Below are positions 26,232 to 36,240 of a DNA stretch of 64,000 nt, in pieces. Made by a program: the position numbers and the translations under genes. The notes below the pieces were generated by a model. The model was not told the DNA's origin. It saw only the letters and a program-made list of their open reading frames with translations, and ran no database searches. Origin of the DNA: Rouxiella silvae (GTDB taxonomy: Bacteria; Pseudomonadota; Gammaproteobacteria; Enterobacterales; Enterobacteriaceae); assembly GCF_002093625.1 (NCBI RefSeq), contig NZ_MRWD01000003.1, positions 1 to 64,000 of the forward strand, read 5' to 3'. The number at the start of each line of letters is the position of its first letter. Positions within the stretch are counted from its first letter, which is position 1.

Positions 26232-27803
26232 ATGAAATACGCGCTGCACAAATGGTTTGCCTTACTCTGGATGTGTGCCTGTTGTATGATGGTTACACCT
26301 CGTGTTCTTGCTGCTTCGCCGGCCAACGTCCTGCTGATTGGTCAGGTTGCCGAGCCGCAATCCCTCGACCCTCAGGTCGCCACCGCGGCCAACGACTCGC
26401 GAATTCTGGTCAATATTTATGACGGATTAGTGCGCAACGGTGCCGGGAAGCTTGATATTGAACCCTCGTTGGCCGAGCGTTGGGAAATTAGCACGGATGG
26501 TTTGACCTACACCTTCCACCTGCGCCCCAACGTGAAGTTTCAAGACGGCAGCCCGGTGAACGCCGAAGCAGTTAAATTCACCTTTGAACGCATGTTGGAC
26601 AAGCAAAATCCCTATTACAATACCGGCCCTTTCCCGCTGTCTTTCTTCTTTTCAACGATTGACCATATCAGCACCCCAGACGCGTCAACAATTGTCTTTA
26701 GTCTTAAAGAGCCGTTTGCGCCCTTTCTCTCCAACCTTGCCACGCCGACCGGTTTAATCGTTTCCCCCGAGGCGGTGAAAAAATATGCTAAGGAGTTTGG
26801 ACGCCATCCAGTGGGCAGCGGCGCGTTTAGCTTTAGCGAATGGCAGTCCAATCAGCGCGTAGTGCTGAATGCCAATGCCCACTACTGGGACGGCAAGCCT
26901 GAGCTGCAAACGCTGGTCTTTCGCCCAATAACCGACGGCAACACTCGCGTCGCCGAGATGCTTTCCGGCGGTATTGATACGCTGGTTGAAGTGCCGCCGG
27001 ACAGCGTAAAACTGTTCGCCAATAATCCGAAGTTTGAGCTGCATCAGGCCGTGGGTCCGCACGTATGGTACGTGATGCTAAACACCCAGGTAGCGCCCTT
27101 TAACGACGTACGCGTCAGGCAGGCGGTGAACTACGCCATCAATAAGCAGTCGATGGTCGACAATATCTTGCAAGGTTCCGCTGCCGTGGCCGATGGCCCT
27201 ATTCCTTCCGCCTTTGGCTGGGCACACAATAACGACGTGAAGCCCTATCCTTATGACCCGCAGAAGGCCCGCGAACTGCTTAAAGCCGCCGGTGCAGAAG
27301 GGGCGAAATTGACCTTTTATGTGACAGAAGGCGGCTCCGGCATGCTCGACCCCATTCCTATGGCGACCGCAATTCAGGCTGATTTGAAGGCGGTAGGGCT
27401 TGATGTGTCAATTCAGACTTACGAATGGAACACCTACCTGTCGAAGGTGAACGCGGGTTTAAACAAACAAACCAACATGGCGGAAATGGCGTGGATGACC
27501 AACGATCCCGATACTCTGCCTTTCTTGACGCTACGCACTCAGGCCTGGCCTGACAAAGGCGGCTTTAACTCCGGTTATTACAGCAATCCTGAGGTAGATA
27601 CCCTGCTTGAAAAAGCCCGCACCAGCACCTCACAGGAGGAGCGCGGCAAACTTTATCAGCAGGTGCAGGCTCTGGTATATCAGGATGCGCCGTGGATTTT
27701 TGTCGCCAATTGGCAGCAAAACGCCGTGACCTCCTCGCGGGTGAAAAATTTTGCTCTGCAGCCGAACTTTACCCTGCTGCTCAATCACGTCAGCAAACAA
27801 TAA
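26232..27803 (+). CDS. ABC importer, periplasmic peptide-type binding protein
   Basis: A 523-residue family 5 solute-binding protein. It opens with a signal peptide (WFALLWMCACCMMVTPRVLA, then AS), followed by the conserved PQSLDPQVATAANDSRI start, LAERWEISTDGLTYTFHLR and KFQDGSPVNAEAVKFTFER. Family members bind oligopeptides, glutathione, nickel chelates or opines. It is the first gene of an operon with two permease genes, ATPases and a GntR regulator. The ligand cannot be read from sequence; DUF1028 next door favours a peptide-like compound. Confidence 0.9.
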   Translation: MKYALHKWFALLWMCACCMMVTPRVLAASPANVLLIGQVAEPQSLDPQVATAANDSRILVNIYDGLVRNGAGKLDIEPSLAERWEISTDGLTYTFHLRPNVKFQDGSPVNAEAVKFTFERMLDKQNPYYNTGPFPLSFFFSTIDHISTPDASTIVFSLKEPFAPFLSNLATPTGLIVSPEAVKKYAKEFGRHPVGSGAFSFSEWQSNQRVVLNANAHYWDGKPELQTLVFRPITDGNTRVAEMLSGGIDTLVEVPPDSVKLFANNPKFELHQAVGPHVWYVMLNTQVAPFNDVRVRQAVNYAINKQSMVDNILQGSAAVADGPIPSAFGWAHNNDVKPYPYDPQKARELLKAAGAEGAKLTFYVTEGGSGMLDPIPMATAIQADLKAVGLDVSIQTYEWNTYLSKVNAGLNKQTNMAEMAWMTNDPDTLPFLTLRTQAWPDKGGFNSGYYSNPEVDTLLEKARTSTSQEERGKLYQQVQALVYQDAPWIFVANWQQNAVTSSRVKNFALQPNFTLLLNHVSKQ

Positions 27804-27840
27804 GCGGGCGCAGTCTGCGCGCCAATGACGGAGAAACCTT

Positions 27841-28788
27841 ATGTGGAGCTACGTAATCAAACGCCTGTTGGCGACGGTGCCAATATTTATCGGCCTGTCG
27901 CTGATTGTGTTCTTTATTATGTCAATGATCCCCGGCGACCCGGCACAGGCGCTGCTCGGAGCATGGGCGACGCCGGAAAACGTGGCGCGAATCAATCAGG
28001 AATTGGGCCTCAATAAGCCCGTTTGGCAACAGTACCTGATTTGGGTCAACAACATGCTGCACGGCGATTTCGGCCGTTCCTACGTGCTCAATCGTCCGGT
28101 GATAGACGAGGTCACACAGCGTTTTTCCGCCACCCTGCTCCTCGGCGGCACCGCGCTGTTGCTCAGCACAGTGCTGGGCCTGTTAGCCGGTATTTTCTCC
28201 GCAGTCCGACAGTTTGGATGGGGTGACCGACTGATTACGTTGTTGGTACTCATCGGTATTTCACTGCCTTCGTTCTGGATTGGCCTGCTGATGATTATGC
28301 TCTTTGCGGTTCAACTACCGTGGTTTCCGGCATCCGGCATGATCGAGGCTTGGGGCGGCGGCGGCTTTACTGACATAGCTCATCATCTGGTGATGCCCGC
28401 CGTCACCTTGTCGATTGTGGCAACCGGCGTTATTGCCCGCCTGACGCGCACCGCAATGCTTGAGGTGCTGCGCCAAGATTTTATTCGCACCGCCCGCGCC
28501 AAAGGATTAAGCGAGCGCAAAGTGATTTATCGCCACGCTTTTCGCATGGCGCTGGTCTCGGTTATTCCGGTGGTCGGTATTCAGGCCGGATTTGTGCTTG
28601 GCGGCGCCGTGTATATCGAAACCGTTTTTCAGTGGCCCGGTCTGGGCGCGATGCTGGTTAAAGCGGTCTCCACGCGCGATCTGCTGCTGGTGCAGGGCGG
28701 TGTGTTGGTAGCCGCCGCGGCCTATGTGTTGATCAATCTGTTCACCGATGTTCTACAGGCGCTCCTAGACCCGAGGTTAAAATCATGA
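27841..28788 (+). CDS. ABC importer permease, DppB/GsiC type
   Basis: A 315-residue inner-membrane permease. It starts MWSYVIKRLLATVPIFIGLSL, has the DppB-type GDPAQALLG stretch after the first helix, and the ATPase-contact loop DFIRTARAKGLSERKVIYRHA before the last helices. About six transmembrane segments are expected. It lies 37 bp after the binding protein and overlaps the next gene by 4 bp, so it is one subunit of the same importer. Confidence 0.92.
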   Translation: MWSYVIKRLLATVPIFIGLSLIVFFIMSMIPGDPAQALLGAWATPENVARINQELGLNKPVWQQYLIWVNNMLHGDFGRSYVLNRPVIDEVTQRFSATLLLGGTALLLSTVLGLLAGIFSAVRQFGWGDRLITLLVLIGISLPSFWIGLLMIMLFAVQLPWFPASGMIEAWGGGGFTDIAHHLVMPAVTLSIVATGVIARLTRTAMLEVLRQDFIRTARAKGLSERKVIYRHAFRMALVSVIPVVGIQAGFVLGGAVYIETVFQWPGLGAMLVKAVSTRDLLLVQGGVLVAAAAYVLINLFTDVLQALLDPRLKS

Positions 28789-30575
28789 CTGACACTCTGG
28801 CCACCGCCGCGCACGCTGCTCGCCACCGCCCTTCTTCCTGGTCGCTGCTGCTGCACAACCGACTGGCTGCCTGCGGATTAGGCGTGCTGCTGATTATTGT
28901 ATTGGCCGCGCTGCTGGCTCCGCTGCTGCCGATAGCTGACCCAGACGCGACCAATTTGCTCAATCGCCTCCAGCCTCCCCTGTCTAACGGGCACCCGCTG
29001 GGAACCGACGCACTGGGCCGCGATATGCTGTCGCGCCTGCTGTGGGGAACGCGCGTATCGCTGGTGGTCGGCATTAGCGCAACGCTTTTGGCGGCATTTT
29101 TGGGCACGCTGATTGGCCTTTTAGCCGGGTATGCCGGGGGCCGCACCGACAGTTTGTTGATGCGCTTTATCGACATGCTGATGGCGTTCCCCTATATCTT
29201 GCTGGCGTTGGCTATCGTCGCGGTGCTTGGCCCTGGGCTACTCAATGCGCTGTACGCCATCGCCATCGTCAATATTCCCTTCTTTGCGCGTAATATTCGC
29301 GGGCTGACACTGGGTCTGCGTCAGCGTGATTTTATTCAGGCAGCGCGGCTGTCGGGGAAAAATCACTGGCAGGTGCTGTTTAGCGAAGTATTGCCCAACG
29401 TGATGCCGATTGTTGTGGTCACGATGTCGACCACGCTGGGCTGGATGATCCTCGAGACGGCAGGTTTGTCATTTCTCGGGCTAGGCACCCAGCCACCGAA
29501 TGCCGATCTGGGGTCGATGCTGGGTCAGGGCCGTGAACAAATGTTCAGCGCTCCCTTCGTGACGCTGGTGCCGGGCGTGATGATTTTCTTGCTGGTGATG
29601 AGCGTTAACCTGCTGGGTGACGGCGTGCGTGACGTGCTCGACCCGCGGCTGAAGTCTGGCGTGTTGCAGCGCGCCAAGGCCATCACCGACGTGCAGCGCA
29701 GCGTAATACCCGCACAAAACAAGCCAGACGCACTGCTAGAAGTGGTTGATTTAAAAGTTAACTTTGGCTCCGGCCAGCGGGCCACGACGGCGGTCAAAGG
29801 GGTGAGTTTTCAGGTAGCAAAAGGCGAATGTCTGGGGCTTATCGGCGAAAGTGGTTCAGGAAAAAGCGTGACGGCGCTTTCCATTATGGGGTTGGTGGCT
29901 TCTCCACCTGGCGTTATCACCGGCGGCGCAATCTATGTCGCGGGTGAAGAGATGCTTTCGCTGCCGCCACAGCGACTTCAACAGCAGCGCGGCGCTCGAG
30001 TGGCCTACATTTTTCAGGATCCGCTGACGACCCTGCATCCCCAGTTCAGCATTGGTTATCAGTTAGCGGAAGCCATTGTTGCCCACCAGCCGTTAAATAA
30101 ACAGCAGGCAAAAATGCAGGCCGTTGCCCTGCTCGACCGCGTAGGTATTCAGGATGCTGAACAGCGCTACGCCGCCTTTCCCCACCAGCTTTCCGGCGGC
30201 CAGCGCCAGCGCGTGGGCATTGCCATGGCGCTGGCCAATGACCCTGACATAATCATCGCCGACGAGCCTACCACTGCGCTCGATGTCACCGTTCAAGCTC
30301 GCATACTGGAGCTGTTGCAGCAGTTACGCCGTGAACGCGGACTCACGCTGCTGTTTATCACCCATGATTTTGGCGTCGTCAGCCAGATTTGTGACCGCGT
30401 GGCGGTGATGCAGCGGGGAGAAATTGTTGAAACCGGTGAAACGCGGCAAGTGCTTAATCATCCGCAGCATCCTTACACCCAACGCCTGATTGCCAGCGTG
30501 CCGCATCTGGGGCAAGGCCGACAGTTTCTGCAGCGAGTCAGGCGACTTTACGCTTCAGCCGAGGAGAAAGCATGA
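28785..30575 (+). CDS. Fused ABC permease (DppC type) and ATPase (DppD type)
   Basis: A 596-residue fusion. Residues 1 to about 290 are a DppC-type permease with [20 protein letters not shown] and the coupling loop [18 protein letters not shown]. After a linker of about 25 residues, residues about 320-590 form an ABC ATPase with Walker A GESGSGKS (about 353-361), Q-loop YIFQDP, signature LSGGQRQR (about 468) and Walker [10 protein letters not shown]. Normally these are two genes, so one half of the ATPase pair is tethered to the membrane subunit. It overlaps both neighbouring genes by 4 bp. The frame is continuous and both domains have intact motifs, so this is a true fusion and not a sequencing artefact. 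Confidence 0.93.
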   Translation: MTDTLATAAHAARHRPSSWSLLLHNRLAACGLGVLLIIVLAALLAPLLPIADPDATNLLNRLQPPLSNGHPLGTDALGRDMLSRLLWGTRVSLVVGISATLLAAFLGTLIGLLAGYAGGRTDSLLMRFIDMLMAFPYILLALAIVAVLGPGLLNALYAIAIVNIPFFARNIRGLTLGLRQRDFIQAARLSGKNHWQVLFSEVLPNVMPIVVVTMSTTLGWMILETAGLSFLGLGTQPPNADLGSMLGQGREQMFSAPFVTLVPGVMIFLLVMSVNLLGDGVRDVLDPRLKSGVLQRAKAITDVQRSVIPAQNKPDALLEVVDLKVNFGSGQRATTAVKGVSFQVAKGECLGLIGESGSGKSVTALSIMGLVASPPGVITGGAIYVAGEEMLSLPPQRLQQQRGARVAYIFQDPLTTLHPQFSIGYQLAEAIVAHQPLNKQQAKMQAVALLDRVGIQDAEQRYAAFPHQLSGGQRQRVGIAMALANDPDIIIADEPTTALDVTVQARILELLQQLRRERGLTLLFITHDFGVVSQICDRVAVMQRGEIVETGETRQVLNHPQHPYTQRLIASVPHLGQGRQFLQRVRRLYASAEEKA

Positions 30576-31372
30576 AAACGGTGATTGAGGTACGTAATCT
30601 GGTTAAAACCTTTGGCGGCAGGAAAAGCTGGTTTTCGAGCGCCGAGCATCAGGTTAATGCGGTGAAAAATGTTTCTTTCGATCTCAACGCCGGTGAAACG
30701 TTGGCAATTGTGGGTGAAAGCGGATCGGGGAAAAGCACGCTGGCGAGAATGCTGGTCGGTCTGGATCATCCCACTTCCGGTACGATGATGCTGATGGGCC
30801 AGGATGCGGCCCAGTGGCGACAGCGTGGCGCAAAAGCCTTTGGCAAAACGGTGCAATATGTTTTTCAGGATCCGGTGGCTTCACTAAACCCGCGTAAAAC
30901 CATTGCCGAGACCCTGAGAGTGCCGCTGACCCATCTTTGCGACTATGCCGAGGTGCAGCAAAAACAAAAAATGCAGCAGCTTATGCAGGCGGTCAATATG
31001 CCCCACGATGCCCTCGAGTGTTATCCGCACGAGTTCTCTGGTGGCCAAGCTCAGCGCCTCGCGATTGCCCGTGCGTTGGCGGCGGAAGCTAAAATTTTGG
31101 TGCTCGATGAACCGGTCAGTGCGCTGGATGTTTCGGTGCAGGCGCAAGTTTTATTACTTTTGGAACAACTAAAACAACAATTTAACCTATCCTACATATT
31201 CATCAGTCACGATTTGGCTGTGGTAGAGTCTATCGCTGACCGCGTGGCGGTGATGTATTTGGGAGAATGGGTTGAGTGTGAAGATAATAACACTCTGTTC
31301 TCTCGACCTGCCCACTCTTATACCCAAAGTCTGTTGGCAAGTGCACCGAGGCTGATTGCCGATACGCACTGA
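30572..31372 (+). CDS. ABC importer ATPase, DppF/OppF type
   Basis: A 266-residue ATPase with Walker [10 protein letters not shown]-loop VFQDPVASLNPRK, signature FSGGQAQR, Walker B ILVLDEPVSALDVS and the switch histidine in ISHDLAVVES. The C-terminal oligopeptide-type tail HSYTQSLLASAPR is present. It pairs with the ATPase half of the upstream fusion to power the importer. The start overlaps the fusion gene by 4 bp. Confidence 0.92.
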   Translation: MKTVIEVRNLVKTFGGRKSWFSSAEHQVNAVKNVSFDLNAGETLAIVGESGSGKSTLARMLVGLDHPTSGTMMLMGQDAAQWRQRGAKAFGKTVQYVFQDPVASLNPRKTIAETLRVPLTHLCDYAEVQQKQKMQQLMQAVNMPHDALECYPHEFSGGQAQRLAIARALAAEAKILVLDEPVSALDVSVQAQVLLLLEQLKQQFNLSYIFISHDLAVVESIADRVAVMYLGEWVECEDNNTLFSRPAHSYTQSLLASAPRLIADTH

Positions 31373-31409
31373 GGGTTACTGGCAACATTTTGATTACGGT
31401 AAGGAATTT

Positions 31410-32189
31410 ATGACACATTATCCTACACCTAAAGAAAGCCTTCCTGTCGCGGATCCGGCTCGCCGAAAGCGCACCGATGAGATTGTCGATGAGATAAAAA
31501 GGACCATTATCAGTGACAATCTGGTTCCCGGCGATCGACTGCCCCAAGAGAAAGACCTGACCACGCGTTTTGCAGCCGGTAAAGGCACCGTACGTGAGGC
31601 GCTAAAATCACTTGAAGTTCAGGGGCTTATTCGCACTCGCACTGGTCCTGGCGGGGGTGCATTTATCGAGTCGATGAGCGAAACCCGCGCCATGAGCCTG
31701 CTGTCGAACTATCTGTTTACCCGCCAAATTTCAATCAGTGACATTTATGCCCTGCGAAAAGCGCTGGAACCTATTGTGGCGGTCAGCGCCATCAACAATA
31801 TGGATCAAGCCGGTTTCGACAAGCTTCACGAACTGATTGGCGTTTACGACCATGAGCCTGCGGACGAGCAGGAACGCTGGGATCAGCGCATGGCCGAACT
31901 TGATTTCCACGGCGTGGTTGCCAGCTATTCCGATAACGTGCTGCTGGCGTTTATCTGCCATTTCCTACAGCGTTTATTGAAAGATTTGGCCGTGTGCAAG
32001 GATATTTATCAGCGCCCCGAGCCGGTTCAGCGCGGCGCCGGCATTGAATTTCAGTACAGCCTGATTGAGGCCATGCGCCGCAAGGACGCACTAAAGGTGG
32101 AACAGATCATGACCGAGCATATGGCACACGCCGAGAAGGCAATGGTGGCGCTTCAGGCCACGCTGGATGAACGTTTTTTAACTGATTAA
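31410..32189 (+). CDS. GntR/FadR-family (FCD) regulator of the ABC importer locus
   Basis: This 259-residue regulator has a GntR winged helix (LVPGDRLPQEKDLTTRF and GKGTVREALKSLEVQGL) and a helical FCD effector domain with the metal-ligand-type D and H residues (LDFHGVVASYSDN, EHMAHAEKAM). FCD regulators bind small carboxylates. AAGGA lies about 5 nt before ATG 31410; an upstream start at 31356 would overlap the ATPase gene. It closes the importer operon, and the paired dyads upstream of the first gene are its probable targets. Confidence 0.88.
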   Translation: MTHYPTPKESLPVADPARRKRTDEIVDEIKRTIISDNLVPGDRLPQEKDLTTRFAAGKGTVREALKSLEVQGLIRTRTGPGGGAFIESMSETRAMSLLSNYLFTRQISISDIYALRKALEPIVAVSAINNMDQAGFDKLHELIGVYDHEPADEQERWDQRMAELDFHGVVASYSDNVLLAFICHFLQRLLKDLAVCKDIYQRPEPVQRGAGIEFQYSLIEAMRRKDALKVEQIMTEHMAHAEKAMVALQATLDERFLTD

Positions 32190-32219
32190 TCGCTTTTTAG
32201 ATAATTAATGGCGAAACAA

Positions 32220-32245
32220 CCGGCCAGTTTAATAAAACAGGCCGG
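32220..32245. terminator. Hairpin between the GntR gene and the CDF gene
   Basis: CCGGCC (32,220-32,225) and GGCCGG (32,240-32,245) form a short GC stem with a 14-nt AT-rich loop between convergent genes. It is a plausible shared terminator but lacks a clear T-run. Confidence 0.5.
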
Positions 32246-32258
32246 TGACTGGAGGGGA

Positions 32259-33191
32259 TTATTTAAACAGATTATCCAACCGGTCGTCGTCGATACCCGC
32301 CGGTTCAAGGTGCGCAGTCACGTCCGCCGCGCCAAACAGTAGCCTTACGGCGGCCTCTGCCGCATCGCCAATGTCATGACCCACGTCGACTGAAAGCTTA
32401 CCGTCGACTTCAAGGTGAAATTCAACAAACACCCGGTCGCCGCCGTTGCGGGTGCGAATATCGTGCACGCCTTTTACCCCGTCACAGCTCATTACCGCCG
32501 CCCTGACCCGCTTACGATCTTCAACGTCAAGTTCACGATCCAGTAGCTGTTTCAGGGCATCTGCTGCCATGCCTTTGGCATTCCAGATCATATATAAGGA
32601 GATAAGCAGCGCGCCCACCGAGTCAGAGCGGGTCCAGCCGAGATAATGCTCCAGCACCAGCGCCAGTAGCACGGCAACGTTTACTGCCACGTCGGTGACA
32701 TAGTGCGCGCGGTCAGCGGCAATGGCGGTTGAGCCGGTACGCTTAACCACGTAGTTCTGCATCAGGACCAGACCGACCGCCGCAATCGAACTGCCAATAA
32801 TGACCCAGATGCCCAGCCCCAACGCCGCCAATGGCTGAGGATTAAGCAGGCGACCCAGCGATTCTCCACCGAGTACCAGACCTGCCGCGCCGAGCAACAG
32901 CGCCTGAACAAACGCCGCCACGGCTTCGGCTTTGCCATGCCCATAGCGATGACCTTTGTCGGCCGGACGCCCGGCATAGCGCACGCCGATTAGCGTGACC
33001 AGCGACGCAAGCACGTCAACCAGCCCGTCGGCCGCCGAAGTGAGTAATGACATGGAGCCGGTAGTCGCCCACGCCCAAACTTTTACGCTGACGAGAATTA
33101 ACGCCACTATCAGGGAAACCATCGATGCAAATCGAGTGAGGCCTTTATAAGGTCCATCATGACTTGCAGGGGAAGTCGTTGAATCTGTCAT
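32259..33191 (-). CDS. Cation diffusion facilitator metal exporter (FieF-like)
   Basis: A 310-residue CDF transporter exchanging cytoplasmic Zn(II), Fe(II) or a similar ion for protons. Six membrane segments carry the transport site: Asp55 and Asp59 in TSAADGLVD, and the second pair in RAHYVTD near residue 162. The cytoplasmic domain with GVHDIRTRNGG and FVEFHLEVDG follows. DD-HD sites are typical for Zn/Fe/Cd-type members. It is similar to E. coli FieF but has a different neighbourhood (no cpxP or pfkA), so it may be a paralogue; the metal is not decided. Confidence 0.85.
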   Translation of the reverse strand: MTDSTTSPASHDGPYKGLTRFASMVSLIVALILVSVKVWAWATTGSMSLLTSAADGLVDVLASLVTLIGVRYAGRPADKGHRYGHGKAEAVAAFVQALLLGAAGLVLGGESLGRLLNPQPLAALGLGIWVIIGSSIAAVGLVLMQNYVVKRTGSTAIAADRAHYVTDVAVNVAVLLALVLEHYLGWTRSDSVGALLISLYMIWNAKGMAADALKQLLDRELDVEDRKRVRAAVMSCDGVKGVHDIRTRNGGDRVFVEFHLEVDGKLSVDVGHDIGDAAEAAVRLLFGAADVTAHLEPAGIDDDRLDNLFK

Positions 33192-33438
33192 ACGGTTGTC
33201 CTGAAATGTACACGGTCTAAATAGAATGAAATGAAATTACTGTGCTGCAGAGGCGGGTACTTTGCCACTTTTCGAATCCGCTATAAAGAATTATCGACCG
33301 TTACTGTACAAAGGCCGACCGAACAGCCATAAGGTAAAGGCACTGACTTAAATTTACTTGCATTTACAACAATATCTTCTAGGGTAAAACGAGCTTCTTT
33401 TAAATCCTCGTCATGGCATCCCACATGCCGACTCTTCG

Positions 33439-34674
33439 ATGAGCAACACAACCAGCGATCATAACAACATGACAGATAACAAAAAAGAGATGGAATCACG
33501 CGGCGCTGATGCACCAGAAGGCACCCAGTCAGAAATCAATTCAACTCAGGTTAAAGCGGGAGAAGGCCATACCCGCCCTGACGATAGCACGGACGGTCAA
33601 AAGGATAATGGCGATAAAAATGACGCCGAGAAGCGTAAAGGTCCGGGTAAAAAACCGCTGATCATTCTAGGCATTGTGGTGCTGGTTGTGGTGATAGCCG
33701 CGGCTATTTTTTGGTTTTTAAACCGTAATCTCGAAACCACCGATGACGCCTTTACTGAGGGCAACACGGTGACTGTTGCGCCCAAAATTGCCGGTTATGT
33801 GGTTAATTTGGCGGTTAAAGACAACGAATTTGTCAAAAAAGGCCAGTTGGTGGTGCAGATTGACCCACGCGACGCCACGGCGCAGCGCGATCAGGCTAAT
33901 GCGCAGCTAGGTTTGGCGGTGTCACAGCTGCATCAGGCCCAAGTACAGTTTGATTTGGCTAAAGTGCAGTATCCCGCGCAGCTGGCTCAGGCCAAGGCGC
34001 AGGAAGCGCGTGCCGAAGCCAACTTGCTCAATGCAACCGCTGATTATCGCCGTCAGCGCGGCGTAGACCCCCGCGCAACCTCACAGCAAAACATAGATAC
34101 CGCCAGCGCTCAGCTGCGTTCGGCCAATGCCGACTTGGCCAATGCCAAGGCGCAGGTTGACGTTGCAGCACAGGTTCAACTGCAAATCCGCAACGCCGAA
34201 ACTAACGTAGAGGCGCGTCAGCAGCAGGTTGAACAGGCCAAGGCCCAGTTGGAAACGGCTAACCTCAACCTTTCCTATGCCGACGTTCGCGCGCCGTTTG
34301 ATGGCTTCGTGACGATGCGTAATGTGCAGTTGGGTACGCTGGTGCAGGCGGGCTCTTCACTGTTCTCACTGGTTTCACCAGACATCTGGATAACCGCCAA
34401 CTTTAAAGAGTCACAGCTTGAACGCATGAAACCGGGCGACAAAGTTGATGTCAAAATTGACGCCTATCCAAACATTAAACTGCACGGCCATGTAGACAGT
34501 ATTCAGCAGGGTACCGGTTCGCGCTTCTCGGCCTTCCCGGCGGAAAACGCCACCGGTAACTATGTGAAAATCGTTCAACGCGTTCCGGTTAAAATTGTTA
34601 TCGAAAGTGGACTCGACCCTAAAAAACCGTTGCCATTGGGACTGTCTGTTGACCCTACGGTAACCGTTGAATGA
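33439..34674 (+). CDS. Membrane fusion protein of a tripartite efflux pump (EmrA-like)
   Basis: A 411-residue HlyD-family adaptor. A hydrophilic N-terminal tail of about 70 residues precedes one membrane anchor (IILGIVVLVVVIAAAIFWFL), then the lipoyl half-motifs (TVAPKIAGYVVNLAVKDN and VRAPFDGFVTMRNVQ) on either side of a long Ala/Gln-rich coiled-coil hairpin. The adaptor bridges the inner-membrane pump and the outer-membrane channel. The unusual long cytoplasmic tail could be shorter if translation starts at the second ATG (33,469). The stop overlaps the pump gene by 4 bp. Confidence 0.92.
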   Translation: MSNTTSDHNNMTDNKKEMESRGADAPEGTQSEINSTQVKAGEGHTRPDDSTDGQKDNGDKNDAEKRKGPGKKPLIILGIVVLVVVIAAAIFWFLNRNLETTDDAFTEGNTVTVAPKIAGYVVNLAVKDNEFVKKGQLVVQIDPRDATAQRDQANAQLGLAVSQLHQAQVQFDLAKVQYPAQLAQAKAQEARAEANLLNATADYRRQRGVDPRATSQQNIDTASAQLRSANADLANAKAQVDVAAQVQLQIRNAETNVEARQQQVEQAKAQLETANLNLSYADVRAPFDGFVTMRNVQLGTLVQAGSSLFSLVSPDIWITANFKESQLERMKPGDKVDVKIDAYPNIKLHGHVDSIQQGTGSRFSAFPAENATGNYVKIVQRVPVKIVIESGLDPKKPLPLGLSVDPTVTVE

Positions 34675-36239
34675 GTGCCGAACACAGCAGTTGGGTTCCC
34701 AAAAGTAATCCGTGGGCGGTGGCTATTGTGGTCACCATCGCGGTATTTATGGAAATTCTGGATACCACCATCGTCAACGTGGCGCTGCCGCACATCGCGG
34801 GGTCACTCTCCTCAAGCTACGATGAATCCACCTGGGTACTGACCTCATATCTGGTGGCCAACGGCATCGTGCTGCCGGTCTCGGCGTTCCTCAGTCGAAC
34901 GTTTGGCCGCAAAAATTATTTCATGATTTGTATCCTGATGTTCACCGTCTGCTCCTTCCTGTGCGGTATTGCCACCGAACTGTGGCAGATGATCCTCTTC
35001 CGCCTGCTGCAAGGGTTCTTTGGCGGCGGTTTGCAACCGGTGCAACAGTCAGTGCTGCTGGACTATTTCAAAAAAGAAGACCGCGGCAAAGCGTTTGGCC
35101 TTTCTTCCATTGCGATTATCGTCGCGCCTATTCTTGGCCCTACACTTGGCGGTTTAATCACCGACAGCTACAGCTGGCGTTGGGTGTTTTTGATCAACAT
35201 CCCTATCGGCGTCATTGCACTGATTGCCATTTATCAGTTGCTTGAAGATCCGCCGTGGGAGAAAAAATCGAAAGACAAGCTGAGCATCGACTACATCGGT
35301 ATTGGCCTGATAACGCTGGGGCTCGGTTGCCTGCAAGTGATGATGGACCGCGGCGAAGACGAAGACTGGTTCCAATCCGGCTTTATCGTGACCTTTGCGG
35401 TGTTGGCGATTGTGGGCATTGTGGGGGCCGTTTACTGGCTGCTGTATGCCAAAAAGCCGGTCGTCGACTTACGCTGCCTGAAAGACCGCAACTTTGCCGT
35501 CTCGTGCCTGTTGATGGGCGGCATGGCGATGATCCTTTACGGCAGCTCAGTGGTTATTCCGCAGTTGGCTCAGCAGCAGTTGGGCTATACCGCCACCCTC
35601 TCCGGTCTGGTGATGTCGCCCGGGGCGCTACTTATCGTATTCAGCATTCCGCTGGTGCTTAAACTCATGCCCATGGTGCAAACGCGCTACCTGATTGCCT
35701 TTGGTTTCACCGTGATGATGCTGTCGTTTATCTATTCTATGACGCTGGTGCCAAATATCGATTTTGAAACGCTGGTGATGTTCCGCAGTGCGCAATCGCT
35801 GGGGCTAGGCTTCCTGTTTGTGCCGCTGACCACCATTGCCTTTGTGACGCTGCCGCAGCGCATGAACGCCGACGGCGCAGCGCTGTTTACCATGTTCCGC
35901 AACGTCGCGGGGTCGATTGGTATTTCGCTCTCCACGGCGGGGGTAACCGAACGTTCGCAGGCCAACAGTGCGCATATGGTGCACAACATGACGCCTTTGA
36001 ATGAGCAATTTAATTTGGCGGTGCAGAAAGGTGCGGCGGCCATTCGCGACTTTACCAGCCTCACGGGCGATCCCACCGCGCTGGCGACCAGTCGAATGTA
36101 TCAGGAGATGGTTTCCCAATCGCGGATCCTCGCCTATATCGACGTGTTCAGTTACTGCGCGATTGTTGCCTGTATTTTGATCCCATTTTGTTTCCTGCTT
36201 TCGCCAGTTAAGAGCGAAGGCAATGCCGGAGCCCATTAA
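34671..36239 (+). CDS. DHA2 MFS drug exporter (EmrB-like)
   Basis: A 522-residue, 14-helix transporter of the EmrB family. Helix 1 has the DTTIVNVALPHIAG signature of DHA2 exporters, helix 4-5 has FQGFFGGGLQP-type residues (LLQGFFGGGLQPV), and motif C-like GPTLGGLITDSYSWRWVF is present. It exports hydrophobic toxins by proton antiport through the adaptor and outer-membrane factor encoded on either side. Translationally coupled to the adaptor gene. Confidence 0.93.
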   Translation: MSAEHSSWVPKSNPWAVAIVVTIAVFMEILDTTIVNVALPHIAGSLSSSYDESTWVLTSYLVANGIVLPVSAFLSRTFGRKNYFMICILMFTVCSFLCGIATELWQMILFRLLQGFFGGGLQPVQQSVLLDYFKKEDRGKAFGLSSIAIIVAPILGPTLGGLITDSYSWRWVFLINIPIGVIALIAIYQLLEDPPWEKKSKDKLSIDYIGIGLITLGLGCLQVMMDRGEDEDWFQSGFIVTFAVLAIVGIVGAVYWLLYAKKPVVDLRCLKDRNFAVSCLLMGGMAMILYGSSVVIPQLAQQQLGYTATLSGLVMSPGALLIVFSIPLVLKLMPMVQTRYLIAFGFTVMMLSFIYSMTLVPNIDFETLVMFRSAQSLGLGFLFVPLTTIAFVTLPQRMNADGAALFTMFRNVAGSIGISLSTAGVTERSQANSAHMVHNMTPLNEQFNLAVQKGAAAIRDFTSLTGDPTALATSRMYQEMVSQSRILAYIDVFSYCAIVACILIPFCFLLSPVKSEGNAGAH

Positions 36240-36240
36240 T

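Noticed and set aside
33281-33514. Open frame on the minus strand before emrA
   Set aside because: It overlaps the emrA start, has no recognisable domain and a cysteine-rich shadow-like composition.
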